A DNA stretch of 64,000 bases from Acanthochlamys bracteata (lineage: Eukaryota > Streptophyta > Magnoliopsida > Pandanales > Velloziaceae): positions 2,170,001 through 2,234,000 of the forward strand of contig CM034141.1 of NCBI GenBank assembly GCA_019914995.1, in the 5' to 3' direction. Below, one piece after another: positions 25,101 to 36,684 of this stretch; position 1 is the first letter of the stretch, and each line of letters begins with the position of its first letter. Below the pieces are notes generated by a model. It had not been told where the DNA came from. It was given only the letters and a program-made list of their open reading frames with translations, and did not search any database. Both the position numbers and the translations under genes were made by a program.

Positions 25101-27954
25101 AAAATACCTTTCATTCTAAAAAAGCTCCATTTCAAAAGCACTCCCAAACGCCTTAAACTACAAAGCAAACAAAAGCTCAGAAAAAATCAACCAAATCGAG
25201 CGGCCGGATACTATAAAATTCAGATTAGACAGTCAGAAACAAGCTCTGTTGATACTGCTTAGACAGTTTACAGAAGAACTACAGCAAAGAACTCACCAGT
25301 GGACACTGAAGATAGTGTTCTGAATAAACTGTGTCAATAACATTATAGTTCAGATGTATCAGATATAGTGTACAAAACCAGGAGTAAACTTACAGATCAG
25401 ATTGAATTTCACTGCAAACACCCCTTTTACAGCGGTAAAGAAAAAAAAAAAGCAAGTGGAAGAGTGGTTAAAAAATTTGAACATCAAATTTCTAAGAAAC
25501 AAACAAAAAAGCAACAGGTACCTTTAGCTTTTTGTTGTTCTTTGTCTCGGTGTACATTTGTATCTCAATGGCATAAACCTCCAGGAGTTGTGTGCCTTTT
25601 TTCTGGTCATCACTACCATCTTCTCGTTGACAGGCCTTGTGAAGTTCTTTGAGTATCTGTTGTTTTCACAAATCAATATGCACTCCTAAGCAGGAAAAGA
25701 AATGATTCGAACCTTTATCTAAACATCAATAGATATACCTTATTCATCCGTGCATATTCACCCATGTCAAACCAAATTTTGCAGAGCTTAAGATTGGTCT
25801 TAAACCAAAGTCTCTGTAGATAAAAGAAACCTGCATTAGCAACATAGACAGGTGCCAATATGAATCTATCATATAAAGAGCATCATCCATGGCTGCTACC
25901 TCATTCTTTGCCTCGTCCAGTGCCTTTAAAGTTGTTTGATAGAACTCCTGCAAGAGGCTAAAATTCTGGCTTGCCGACCCAGAGACAAAGTCCATAATGT
26001 TATTTAAACATTTTTCACTATAGTTGCGTGTGACTGCTGACTTGATGTATGTTAACATCTCCCTATAGGCTTCCATCATCTCTTTGTACTTTCCCATACG
26101 ATAATAAAGTTTAACAGTTTGCTTCAAAGCCTTAAAGCCCCTGTTAAGTGAAATCAAATGGTGATATGCCAGCAAAAAATCACCAGAATAATAGTCTAAA
26201 TGTTTAAAATTTACACCCTTAAAACAATCAAGCTTATAAGATATGAAAATTAAAGAACAATAAAGAAGATTATTAAAACAACACCATAGATTGTTAGACT
26301 CGAAGTATCTGGCTGTCAATTGCTGTCACGATTTAAATTTGTAGCACTGTCTGGTACATTTGAGCTTGATTCAGATAAGCAACTCACTAAGTCCCTAAAC
26401 TATCAAAACACCTTCATGTATGAGGTGGATAGACTTTAGGGAATGCCACAATTGTTACTGACGACTAAACATATAACAAATAGGTAAACTAATTGTTTAT
26501 GATGTGCACCAAACTATGTAAGCATAACAAAGAACAGAAATAGGGAGTTCTTTCAGAAACTAGTGGAATAACGAACTGTACAGTGCAATTCCAAGCATGC
26601 ATATAAAAATCAAGAATATGAAATTGTTCATGTTATAACAACATGTTGATTATTAAGGGGACGTTTGGGAGTGCTTTCGAATTGGAGCTTTATTGGAATG
26701 AAAGGTATTTGAGAATTTTTGGAGAAACGAGTTTAATTTTTTTGACCTAAAAAAACAAAAATTATATATATAAAGATTTTGATATACAATTTTCCTGTAC
26801 TTTACAATTTCTTAAAAAAATTATGTAGAATACTATAGAAGGTTTATTGGAAAACATGAAGTGCTTATTTGGAATGATAAGCAATTGAAAAGCAATGCCA
26901 AGCAAGTGAACATGCTGAAACAAAAATATAGATATTGCAAGCACATAATAGAATACACGCAAGAGCTTGAGGTTGGTAAGACATGACAATATGATATGAA
27001 TCCTTCAGTAATTTGGTGATTGTAAAAGTACCATCAACCACAACAACATTGCCAATGTCTCACCATAAAGTGCATCCAACATGGATCGCACTAGCTCTTA
27101 CATGCACATAGAGATCAAAATCCAAATCTGATGAGTACCTTCCATTACATTTTTAACAGTCACTAAACCAAAGGCTTAAATTTTAAGACACGAAAGGCTT
27201 TTAAAAGATCCAGCAGCTAAAACCAACTAGCAGGCAATAGCAGATCCTACATGCTCTTTGCAACAAACTGATGTGCCTCCATGAACATGAGCTATAACAG
27301 CTGCAATACTATTTTAACTTTCAAAGAAACAATACATGAAACGCTTTACATCCAACAGTGCTGAGGAACATTTCAAAGGAACTCACCATTCAGCCTTCTC
27401 AGGTTCCATTTTAACTACTTCAGCAAATCCCGCAAGAGCATCCTCTGGATCAGTTTCCACCAAACCTGCCAAACATAAACCTCATTAAATATAAGAAAAA
27501 CCATGAAATCCTTAGAGGGTTAACACACAACAAGTGTCAAATCTCCAGGTTAACTTTAACATTCAGAAAACATAAATTTCATTTAACATGAAGATTTGAT
27601 TATTAGCATAACCAAATTTCACCTCGCAATGTTATCTTAACAAACTGAACTTCAATTCAAATTCAAAAAATAGAAATAAAGATACAAAAATACCCTTGGA
27701 ATTGTAGTACTGATTCTCGATATCAACATCTTGTTCCTCGGGCTCCTCATCGGAGTACTCGAATCCATAATCTTCCATATCCGCATCTAAAGAACCAACA
27801 AAAGAATCAAGAAAAACCTTATACAAAATGTCGCAACCAGAAACAATCAATACAAACCACACTAACAAACCTAATCAATCAAAAAAAAAAAAAAAAACAT
27901 AAAATCTAGATTAAACAGGAGATACACCAAGAGAGAGAGTTTACCGGAACCCAT
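22159..27954 (-). CDS. CSN2: COP9 signalosome complex subunit 2
   Basis: Subunit of the nuclear COP9 signalosome, which removes Nedd8/RUB from cullins; CSN2 binds the cullin-RBX1 arm. Twelve coding exons (27945-27954, 27694-27786, 27387-27465, 25900-26140, 25739-25813, 25522-25656, 23618-23805, 23451-23519, 23272-23362, 23051-23185, 22338-22450, 22159-22249) join to 1320 nt, 439 residues, the family length. The acidic N-terminus has [20 protein letters not shown]; helical TPR-like repeats fill about 50-290, with blocks such as [20 protein letters not shown]; the PCI/winged-helix domain is about 295-410, ending in [15 protein letters not shown]. Every junction is in phase. Exon 1 encodes only three and a third codons, so the start rests on the spliced reading [11 protein letters not shown]. 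Introns hold a tandem duplication and two MITEs. Confidence 0.96.
22605..22912. repeat. Imperfect tandem duplication (period about 157 bp) in CSN2 intron 11
   Basis: Unit 1 starts at 22605 (CTACTTGGAACACAGATG) and unit 2 at 22762 (CTACTTGAAATACAGATG). Both continue through a CAAGTAAAGCCGGTT segment, then GACTTTACCC, then TACAA(T/C)ACTAGATTGT. Differences are scattered single bases, so the duplication is not recent. Confidence 0.85.
24898..25152. repeat. MITE in CSN2 intron 6
   Basis: Begins GGGGGCATTTGGCATTGG and ends GCACTCCCAAACGCC directly before TTA. The ends are inverted relative to each other (complement GGCGTTTGGGAGTGC). The core is AT-rich. It belongs to the GTTTGG-ended family seen throughout the window. 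Confidence 0.65.
26656..26907. repeat. MITE in CSN2 intron 3
   Basis: Starts after TTA with AGGGGACGTTTGGGAGTGC and ends AAAAGCAATGCCAAGCAAG, whose complement is CTTGCTTGGCATTGC. The core has AT-rich segments related to the other copies. The 3' boundary is approximate. Confidence 0.55.
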
Positions 27955-28534
27955 TCCTCGCCGACGGTGATTTTTGATGGAGTTGATCGTTGGAAAAAAT
28001 TTTCTTTCTTCTCCAGTGAGCTATATCGCAGTTCGCAAGAGAGCGAGAGCGAGAGAGAGAGCTAGAAAGACGGGGAGACTGGTGAGAGCTGTCGGGAATG
28101 TTTAGATTTCAATTTACCAAGTACTTTTTGTTCAAATATATAATTTATTTTTTTAATAAATACTTTATAATATTTTATTTATTAAAATATAAAATATTAT
28201 ATACTATATAATGTTGTATTTTTATTAATTAAAAACTAAATATATATGTTTATTATTTAAACTTTATAAGTAATTATGTTTTATTAAAAATATTTTCAAC
28301 TCAGTCATCTTTATAAATGAAAATTTAGAATTAATTTTAAAAAAGAATTTTTGAAATAAAAAATATTTTAAAATATTTATTTTGTATATAAATAAGGAAT
28401 AATTTTTTTATTTTTTAAATATTATTAAAAATATGTTAAAAATATATAATAAATAAAACTTTTAAAAATTATTTTCAAATATCACCGTAGTAATCTATTA
28501 TGCGAAAGTGTCAGTCCTTCCCTTAACGCGGAAG

Positions 28535-29353
28535 TAGGGGTGGCAATATATGACCCGATCCGAAAATTCAATCCGAAATCGACCTGTTTAATCAGGGTTA
28601 GGGTTGAACGAATTTGACCCGGTTATTAAATAGGTCGATCCGAATTAACCCCAAATTGACCCATCAATTCGAAATGTTTATTTTTGAAATAATAATTCTT
28701 GATTTTTTCTTACCGTATAATAAAATATTGGCAACAAAAATAATCGATAATAATTATTTACTAACTATTAAATTATATTGTATTTATAATTAATTTTTTA
28801 TTTTTATATCTTAATAAAATATTGTAAGATGAAAATTATAATATTATCGAAAGTATTACTATATATGTATTTTTAATGACGAATTTAGATTTCGTATAAA
28901 GATTTTTACGAAAATTTTGTTAGATAGATATATTTATCAAAATTTTTATCGAAATTATTAATATGTATTTATAATCATAAATTTTAGCTATTATCATATA
29001 TTTTCAAAAACTAACAATAACAATTTCTTTTGGATATTTTAAGAACCGATAAAGACGTTAAGGAATGCATATTTTGTCGGACATAATTATATCTCGTCAG
29101 TAAAAATTTCGTGCACTTTCATTCGAACTGATCTTATAATTTCGCTGAAGTTTAAAAATATAAAATTAATAATTAATAATTTTAATTATTAAATGGATCG
29201 ACCCGGATTTGATCCGGTTATTAGTAGCTTGGGTTAGGATTGACAATTTTGATCTGTATAAATTCATAAGTTGGGTTAGAGTTAAATAAATTTGATCCAA
29301 TTATTAAATAAGTCGACCCAAAATTGACCTATCAATCCATATTGCCACCCCTA
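28535..29353. mobile_element. Non-autonomous hAT-like element, copy 3
   Basis: Ends are TAGGGGTGGCAATA and TATTGCCACCCCTA, a near-perfect inverted repeat. The flanking octamers CGCGGAAG (28527-28534) and TGCGGAGG (29354-29361) match at 6 of 8 positions, an eroded target-site duplication. CGACCCGA / GGTCGATC words crowd both ends. The interior is longer than in the other two copies and non-coding. Confidence 0.78.
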
Positions 29354-29470
29354 TGCGGAGGGGAGGGATGGAGAAGGGGGAACAATCCCCCTCCACTAGT
29401 ATCTAAAATATTGTTTACTGTTGAGGAAAGAGGATGAAAGAATATGCCTCCACTCCCGTCCCAACTATTA

Positions 29471-29709
29471 AAGAGCTTTTAAAATAAAATTTTTAAAAAT
29501 TAAAAATATTTTTATTCTTTTTGAGAAATAAGTTTTATTTTTTTAAAAATAATAAAAATATATAATAAAAAAATCTCATTATGTAGAAATTTTTTTATAC
29601 TTTCTAAATTTTTAAATAAATTTTTTAAATATTTATAAAATATGTATTGAAAAATATATAATTAAAAATTAAAAAGTTAATTTTGTGATAAGCAATGCTA
29701 AGCGCACTC
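29471..29709. repeat. MITE with TTA flanks
   Basis: Lies between TTA at 29468-29470 and TTA at 29710-29712. The right end, GCAATGCTAAGCGCACTC, has the complement GAGTGCGCTTAGCATTGC, typical of this window's MITE family. The left end is more eroded. A 3-bp TTA/TAA duplication would suggest a PIF/Harbinger-type origin. Confidence 0.6.
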
Positions 29710-31361
29710 TTAATATTATGTTTGAATGAAGGGTTCATAAAGAGGAAAAAGTAGTAGAAGGAAAAAAAATTTGTGAAAAAGAGAATAGGAAAAGTAAGAA
29801 GAAAATTTTGATGGTGTTTGAATAAATTAGTAAAAAAAAAACTACAAGTATAAATTATGTTTGGATTAAAAAAATAAACAAAAAAGATTGTAAATAAAAG
29901 ACTAAAATACCATTATTTGTCTATATAAGTGTCGTAATAATTGTATTCACTTTTTAGTTGTAAATATTTGGTCTCATAAATTTATATAAATTTTAACTAA
30001 TTTTAAATTATTAAATAAGTGCTTATTTTATGTAGTTGTTTATTAAAATTAATTCCTTTCTTTTGGTGCATATGATAATAAGAGTACGATAAATCAATTT
30101 CATGTTTTCATATTTTGATTATATCCTATTCAAATAAATATTTGAATTTGTATTCGTAAAGAGAGTTTAATCATACGATGATACTTCATTTTTATATAAC
30201 ACATTATGTTTTACAGCAATAAGTAATCTCATTTTTAATTTAATATGTTTCTAATCCAGGACTTTAAAAACAAATCTCAACAATCTTGAACAAGAACTCT
30301 TTCTATTGAACATCAAAGAAGAACATTACCAGCTAATGATGATTTATAGCTTGCAAAGCAATGAAATATCTAATAACTAATGATAAAACATAAATATTGA
30401 AGATGAGAGAAAATATCAACAAAAATAATCCTGTGTGAAGCTCTAAAAAGATAATTACATCCAAATCTATCAATCTAACATCTTTCACATTAGTGATTTC
30501 ACATCTAATACAAATGTTCAACATCAAACTTTCTTATCATTAAACGTAGAATAAACAAAAATTTGATTTTCAAGTCCAATTTTAAACCACAAAATCTAAA
30601 CAAGAATCGCAAGAAAAAGTAATTTACATTAGTTACTAATAATATGATTCACACAAGATCTCTTATCAAGCAAGAAATAAACCATACATAAAGTCCAACA
30701 ATTAGTGCTACAAATACTAAGTGCATATAATGATCAAGGATAACATGATTAGTCAAGTAACATCATCGACAACAAAAGTTCTTTACGGTGCTCTACTGAA
30801 CATCGTAGTAATGCAATCAACTCCAGAGAATTTTTCATAAGAAAATGATAACACTATAGACGAAGCTGATCTTCAAATCCAAGTTCAGTTACAAGAGTGA
30901 GATCTCCTCCTAAATTTGGAGGGGTTTTCTTAGTTGAAATATTTGATGCAAAGTTTGTAATAACTTTTGCAACTTTTACGATAACCTCAGTCGTACGCTC
31001 TATGCTTGCACTCGTACTTGTTTTTATTTATTATCTCCTACTTGTAGAAGTATGCTCCGTAGTTGGTGAGGGGAGATCAAAACATGTATTTATTGATCGC
31101 CGTTCAGTATCAGGGCTCCTGACATGAAAATCCTCCCACTCAATACGATTTGCAGAAACTAACTCGTCTAGTTCTTGAATTTTGTTTCCAGTTTTCTCAC
31201 TGTTGAAACTCTCTCTCGTTTTATTTATATTCATACCTCCTTCTCCCGAAAGCTCTGTTGCCTACATACATTATACTCAATTTATCATAAAGAAGAGAAA
31301 TTGATTTGTTTCGCCATTCAGCAGCTTCAGGATTGTGTTACAATTGAAATAACAAAATGAC

Positions 31362-34300
31362 TGTTGGTCAAACCTGCACAACCAACTCAAGAGAAGAGGG
31401 GTGAATTGAGTTGGTAGCTAAAAAATTTAATCCAATATTCGTATATACAGAGCTGATTTCCTACAAAATAGCGGAAGTATAGTCGACTGGACGTAAACAG
31501 ATTCTCTTTGTTTAACGTTCTCTGTTTAGTTCAAGTGCAAGCAATATAAAAAATTATTCAAAACACAAACACAAAAAATTTACGTGGTTCGGCAAATGAA
31601 TTTGCCTACGTCCACGGCCACTCTTTGTCAAGAGTGAATTCTACTAATTCTTATCAAGTTGCTACAATACCAAGTAATGTGTTTAGCCAAACACCATTAC
31701 TTTAACCGGTTCTCTCTTCAAGATAAACCACCAACAGCCTACTAGACTCACAAGTCTCTTCGGCTGCTAAGACACAAACCTTACCCAAGGCCTTGTGCAA
31801 AGTACGTAGCTTCTTAAAAAATTAGCACAACTGAGAAGGCTTAACCAAGCCCTTCTCAACGAATATGTTTGTTACAAACAATTTTCAAGCACAGGATCTC
31901 TCTCACTGGATTGAATTTAAGCTTAGTAAAGCAAAGAGAGGATCAAAGAAATGCCAAAGATATATCTAGATAAAGCTCAGGCAGTGAGGTTGAGTGAAAG
32001 ATGTTTTTGTTCTATATAAGCTTTTTCTTATGTATGTGGCTCTGTTTTTCTTTTGCTTTGTAGTGTCTCTCCCTGCATTTATTTTTCTCTTCTTCTCCCT
32101 CTTATATTTTCTCTTCTATGGCTGTTGAGATTTCTAATCTCCTAACGGTAGGAAATTCTCCCGTTCTCTCTCGTGTGGCTGCTACAGTAGTGCCAGCTTA
32201 TATTTGTATCTCGCTGTCAATCGGGTTCAATCAATTAGGTCTTCAATGGTTGGATCTTGATGGAGGTAATTAAAATATCAACTAGATCTTCCAGCTAGCA
32301 TTTAAATCTCAATTATTCTGCTGGTATAGCTTGAATTGATCTTTCTTTTATAGCAATCAATAAGCTTGTCGCAATTCAATTTTCTCGCTTGCTTCTCCCT
32401 TTTCTTCTGTAATATATTTTACTTCGTTGTAGTGGCACCTAATATGAAGATGATGATCTGATCAAGTAATTGGAATGGCTCAAGTTCAACTTCGAATTTT
32501 TGTTCTCAGTTCATCGACTAGTCAGATGATGTTCCCTAGAGTATTCATTTGCTCCAATATGGTTTTAGGTTAACTTGCTTACTATGAGCTGCAAATCAAT
32601 GACTTGATTTTTTAGTGAAGAATGCTAATGATTTGAAGTCTATTATCATCTGAGTGATCCAGTAAAATCAACTCTGATATGTATTGGATTCCATCTTGTG
32701 AATCTTGTATGACAACACTTTGTAAAGTTTTCTTCTGTCAGCTTCATTTGTTTACATCATTTTGTGTAGTTGCTCCATGTAGTAGGTTATTGTGATGTAT
32801 CGTCAGCACTATAGTAGATCAAATGTATCTATACTCCTTGTAACTGGATCTTTGGCTTTTCTTTTAATGAAAATCGAAATTCAATTTCTGAATTCAAATC
32901 TGGTATGCTGACAGACTGATTCTGATGGCTTTTTAGCATTGTGTTCTTGACATTCATTTGTTGCGATTTGTTGTTGTACTTGATGTGCAATGATAGTGGA
33001 TATGATGTTCTATATATCCTCAAAAGTTGTCTTCAAATGAATGAGAAAATCTTGATCAAACTTTATCTGAAAGTTGACTTAAGTGTTGTCTGATTTTCTG
33101 CAATGCATATATTCTGAATTTCTTCCAATCTTTTACGAATTTTCCAAAGTTGTGTTGATCATAATTTGATGAACTCTTTAGCTAAGATTGTTGTATGCAT
33201 GTTGTTCTAGCTCTGGTAAAAATATCTTGCTCAAGCTGAATTTGCATCACGATCAAATCTGCCTCTGAAATCTATAACTTGATCATTTTCTCTCGGTTCA
33301 GGATCAACAGTAATCTAGTCGGCTCTTCTTCTGAGACTTCTCTGTTCTGCTCTGTCTTGCTCTCTGTCCTGCTGTCTCAACACTTAGTTTTCGTTTGCGC
33401 CCGAAGTAGAGTTTCGTATAAAGCAGCTGGCTGAACTATAACTATTTATTTGGAGAAATTTATACTTTCAATTCTGCATATCTTATTTTAAATCATTAGT
33501 ACACCTAACTTATAAACTATAATTCTTAATATTTGTTATCATCAAAATCAGTCTTGATATTCCAACAATCTCTCCCTTTTTGATGATGACAAAACAAATT
33601 AAGAATTATTGGTTTATGATTTAACAAATCGTAGTGATGCTCAAAACAAAAACATGCTTTTGTTACCTGAGAAACTTTTTGAATAAATTCTCCCCCTTAC
33701 TGAATGCATTATTAACACCTTCACTTTCCTGCACACAATAATTCTTTCATCTCTCCCCCTTTTTGTCATCATAAAAAGAGTGGGAGGTTGTCGAGCAATT
33801 ATCAATATTTAGAAAAAGCATAATTGAGATAAATGCTCATGAAAAATTTATATCTCTCCTCTTTAACTGAGAAGGATATATCTCACCATACTTTACTGAT
33901 GGAGGCTTCTCTCTCGTTCATACTTAAAAAAAAAAAAAACTTATTGAATTTCTCCCCCTTTCAAATATAATATATGCTTTACCTCCTACAATATCTTTGT
34001 AGATAGATAAACTTGTGTTTGCATTGATGTGGCATAATGAGAATAACTCCTAGCTGTTCAGAAGATTTAACAGAAGATTGTTTCTCCTCTGTTTAAGATC
34101 CAGCTGGTTATTTTGCGACTGTGTTTGTATAAAGAGATATCTTCTCACTGTCTTCATCTAAACTGCATTACTGAAAATACCTTTTCTCAACTTAAGGTTA
34201 GTTCACAAATGCAATAATAATTAGCAAATATTGTAAAATCAAATTCTTTGCAAAATTCCAATCCCATTTAAAGTACAAACACAAAACTTCACATTTCATT

Positions 34301-34849
34301 CCAGTATAATTCACAACTGAAATATTTATCAAAAGAAAAAAAATCATCAAAATCATCATTTTAGAAATAGAAAACAATTTTACGATATATTCAAATCAAG
34401 ATGATAATTCACAATTTATATCATACAAATTCACAATATTGTATAGCATTTGCACTCAATAATTTGCCAAAAAGAGTCAGGAGAGAATTTATCCATACCT
34501 TATTTGTCTCTTACTGTTTTACTTGATAAAGAGAATTTTCTTATAATATATGTCAATTAATCCATGCTGCAATCATCAACCATTTGATTTTGGATCGATA
34601 GAAAATTTTCTAGCAAGTTCAGTAACCTATTTTCAGAAAGTTCTTTCTTGAAGAAGATGACACTTTACTACCAGCAAGAAGAGTGTTGAATGCCCCCGTT
34701 TGCACCAAATAGGTCCTGCAAAATATATGACTTGCAGAGAAAGGATATCTCATGTAAGTTATATCTTCTTTTACTAAGACATTTGCACTTCTCCCCTTAA
34801 TAGTTGCTTTCATTCTACAATGGCATAATCTTCTCATCTCAATACCCAA
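31362..34849 (-). mobile_element. Sirevirus-type Copia retrotransposon relic: 3' LTR plus 3' internal end
   Basis: The LTR runs 31362-33567, starting TGTTGG and ending CCAACA. Immediately outside it at 33568 is ATCTCTCCCTTTTTGATGA, the complement of the polypurine tract preceding the 3' LTR in Sirevirus Copia elements, so the element lies on the minus strand. Further tract-like units (TCTCCCCCTT and similar) occur near 33690, 33750 and 33947, matching the multiple tracts of Sireviruses. Inside the LTR, ACGTGGTTCGGCAAATG and GCCTACGTCCACGG (31590-31625) are familiar Copia-LTR words. No gag-pol, primer-binding site or 5' LTR remains: a truncated, inactive copy cut off at 34850. Confidence 0.72.
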
Positions 34850-35368
34850 TGTCACGAGCCTAAAGTTTTTACCTTGGCTCGTGCGGCACTTAGTTACACT
34901 CTTTTATAGCTAAGTTAGTCTTTACCCTAAATGAGCTATCAAAGATAGTTAAAGAAATTTGAATGGATTAGAGGAAAAGTAACAAACATTTATAGAGAGC
35001 TTTTGGAAGGAAAGCTTTATATTGCTTGGCTTGGTTACAACTCTTGATTGATTTCTTGATGGCTCCAAATGAGAGCTCACCTCTCCTATTTATAACTTCT
35101 CCACCTCCTCAACGGACAGTGGAGATTGTTTCGATCGGACGGTGGAAAATACATGGTCTGAAAAGTTCTTAAATAATATTCCTTATAAAAATCTTCACCT
35201 TTCTAGAGTATTCCTAACCTACTCTAGATTCATGCAAACTATCTTTTATCTAAAGTATTCTACCATACTCTAAACTTGGTTTATGTACAAGATAATTTTA
35301 CCTAAACAAAAAGTATATTACCAAAGTAATTTCGTGGGGAGAATAGCCAAAATAGCCATACCGTGACA
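34850..35368 (+). mobile_element. Probable solo LTR
   Basis: A 519-bp segment starting TGTCACGAGCC and ending CCGTGACA, so TG...CA with inverted TGTCACG/CGTGACA tips. A TATTTATAA box at about 35088 suggests plus orientation. No primer-binding site, polypurine tract or second LTR adjoins it. The 5-bp flanks (CCCAA and TCAAA) match only partly, so the solo-LTR reading is moderate. Confidence 0.55.
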
Positions 35369-36337
35369 TCAAACATGTAAGAATCAATCACGCATCCAAA
35401 AGCAATAACATTCTTCAGATTCATCAAATCAAAGCACCCATAAAAGAAAAATAATTTGTTATCTTCGATAGAGAAGCTGAGTTTTTTGATCAACTAGTGT
35501 CGAATGGACAGAGATTGAGCAAATGTCGATCTACCGCAACGGCGGTGAAAATTTTGATCTTTAGCAGACCAAGATTGATGTAATACCGATCTATTGTAGC
35601 GGTAGAAGAGACAAAAAAGATCAGATCTCTAGGATGAGAAGAAAAACATCAAATCTATCTATAATAGATAAATGAAGAGAAATCGAGATCTTATCGGAGA
35701 CAGAACGCTGACGAATAGAAGCTGGAGAAAGTGTGGAGAAACACAAGACAGATTTGTTCGTGCCGATCTACCCCAGCGGAGACAGATCGCTGTCTCATTG
35801 GAGGGAGCATAGAGAGTGCAGGAATGAGGCAGGAGAGCGCGAGAGTGAGCACGGAGAGAACACATGCATTTTATCTCCCCTGTTTATACCGCGATTTGGA
35901 GTGTAATGGTTTCCTCATGCACAGTGGTTTTTCCCCCCATACTTTCCCCATTCTACCTCCTCTCTCAATAGTAAATTGCAGTCCAAACATAAAACCATAG
36001 GGAAGCATTTTCTCTTCCCCTCAATTCCCTTTATAAACACCCCAACCAAACACAGTATAAAAGTTTCTTTAAGCCATTACTTTATTTAGGCACAAGTACA
36101 TTCTTTTATAATGTGAATTTGTAATGATCCTACGAAATGAGTTACGAGTTGCAGATCTCGTCATTCATGTGTCCCTCATAAATTGTTCAGCAAAGAGAGT
36201 CCCTAAATTGTGATACGTTCTAAAAGAGATGGCAATAAGCGGGTTATTACATATTTGTAATGTTTTAACTTACGCTAGCTAGCTTTTTCTCTGACATATA
36301 CATATTATGGTCCAAAAAATCTAAGAGGCTCGACTTA

Positions 36338-36585
36338 TGGCACGTAAGAAAGTGCCTTTTGAAAAAACACAATTTATTTGAAATAAAAAATTTTAGAGAT
36401 TTTTAAAAAATAAACTCTATTTTTAATAAAATAATAAAAATAAGTAATAATAATATATTACACTAACAAAAAAAAATTATACTTTTTAAATTATTTTAAA
36501 ATTTTTATTGAATATTATAAAATATTTATTAAGAAATATAAAATGAAAAATTAGAATTGAAAAGAGTTGAGAAGCTCAGCTAAAA
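36338..36585. repeat. MITE-like AT-rich element
   Basis: Contains the A/T core shared with the MITEs at 44870, 45729 and 60918 (TAATAAAAATAAGTAATAA-like, then TTTTAAAATTTT). It begins near AAAGTGCCTTTTGAAAA and ends near TTGAGAAGCTCAGC. Ends are poorly defined. Confidence 0.4.
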
Positions 36586-36684
36586 TCTTATACATATTCA
36601 TAAGACTACTATTGCTACTACCACCACTATCTACAAGATAGTTCCATTCGACTGCGACTACGAGTATACACGCACAAACCGTAA

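Larger units (their letters stand above)
29716..36057. mobile_element. MULE-like shell A, broken up by two LTR insertions
   Basis: The left end (from about 29716: ATGTTTGAATGAAGGGTTC, then ATAAAGAGGAAAAAG) and the right end (to about 36057: complement ACTGTGTTTGGTTGGGG, then TATAAAGGGAA) are inverted repeats of the same type as those of the element at 36685-38195, and similarity runs for roughly 200 bp. Long inverted ends with a GTTTGG start suggest a Mutator-like element. I found no clear 9-bp duplication. The interior outside the LTR insertions (30240-31360 and 35370-35870) has short broken frames that I do not recognise. Confidence 0.4.

Noticed and set aside
34619..34855. 78-residue minus-strand frame next to the solo LTR
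   Set aside because: No recognisable retroelement or host domain; it may be a remnant of the Sirevirus interior but cannot be supported.
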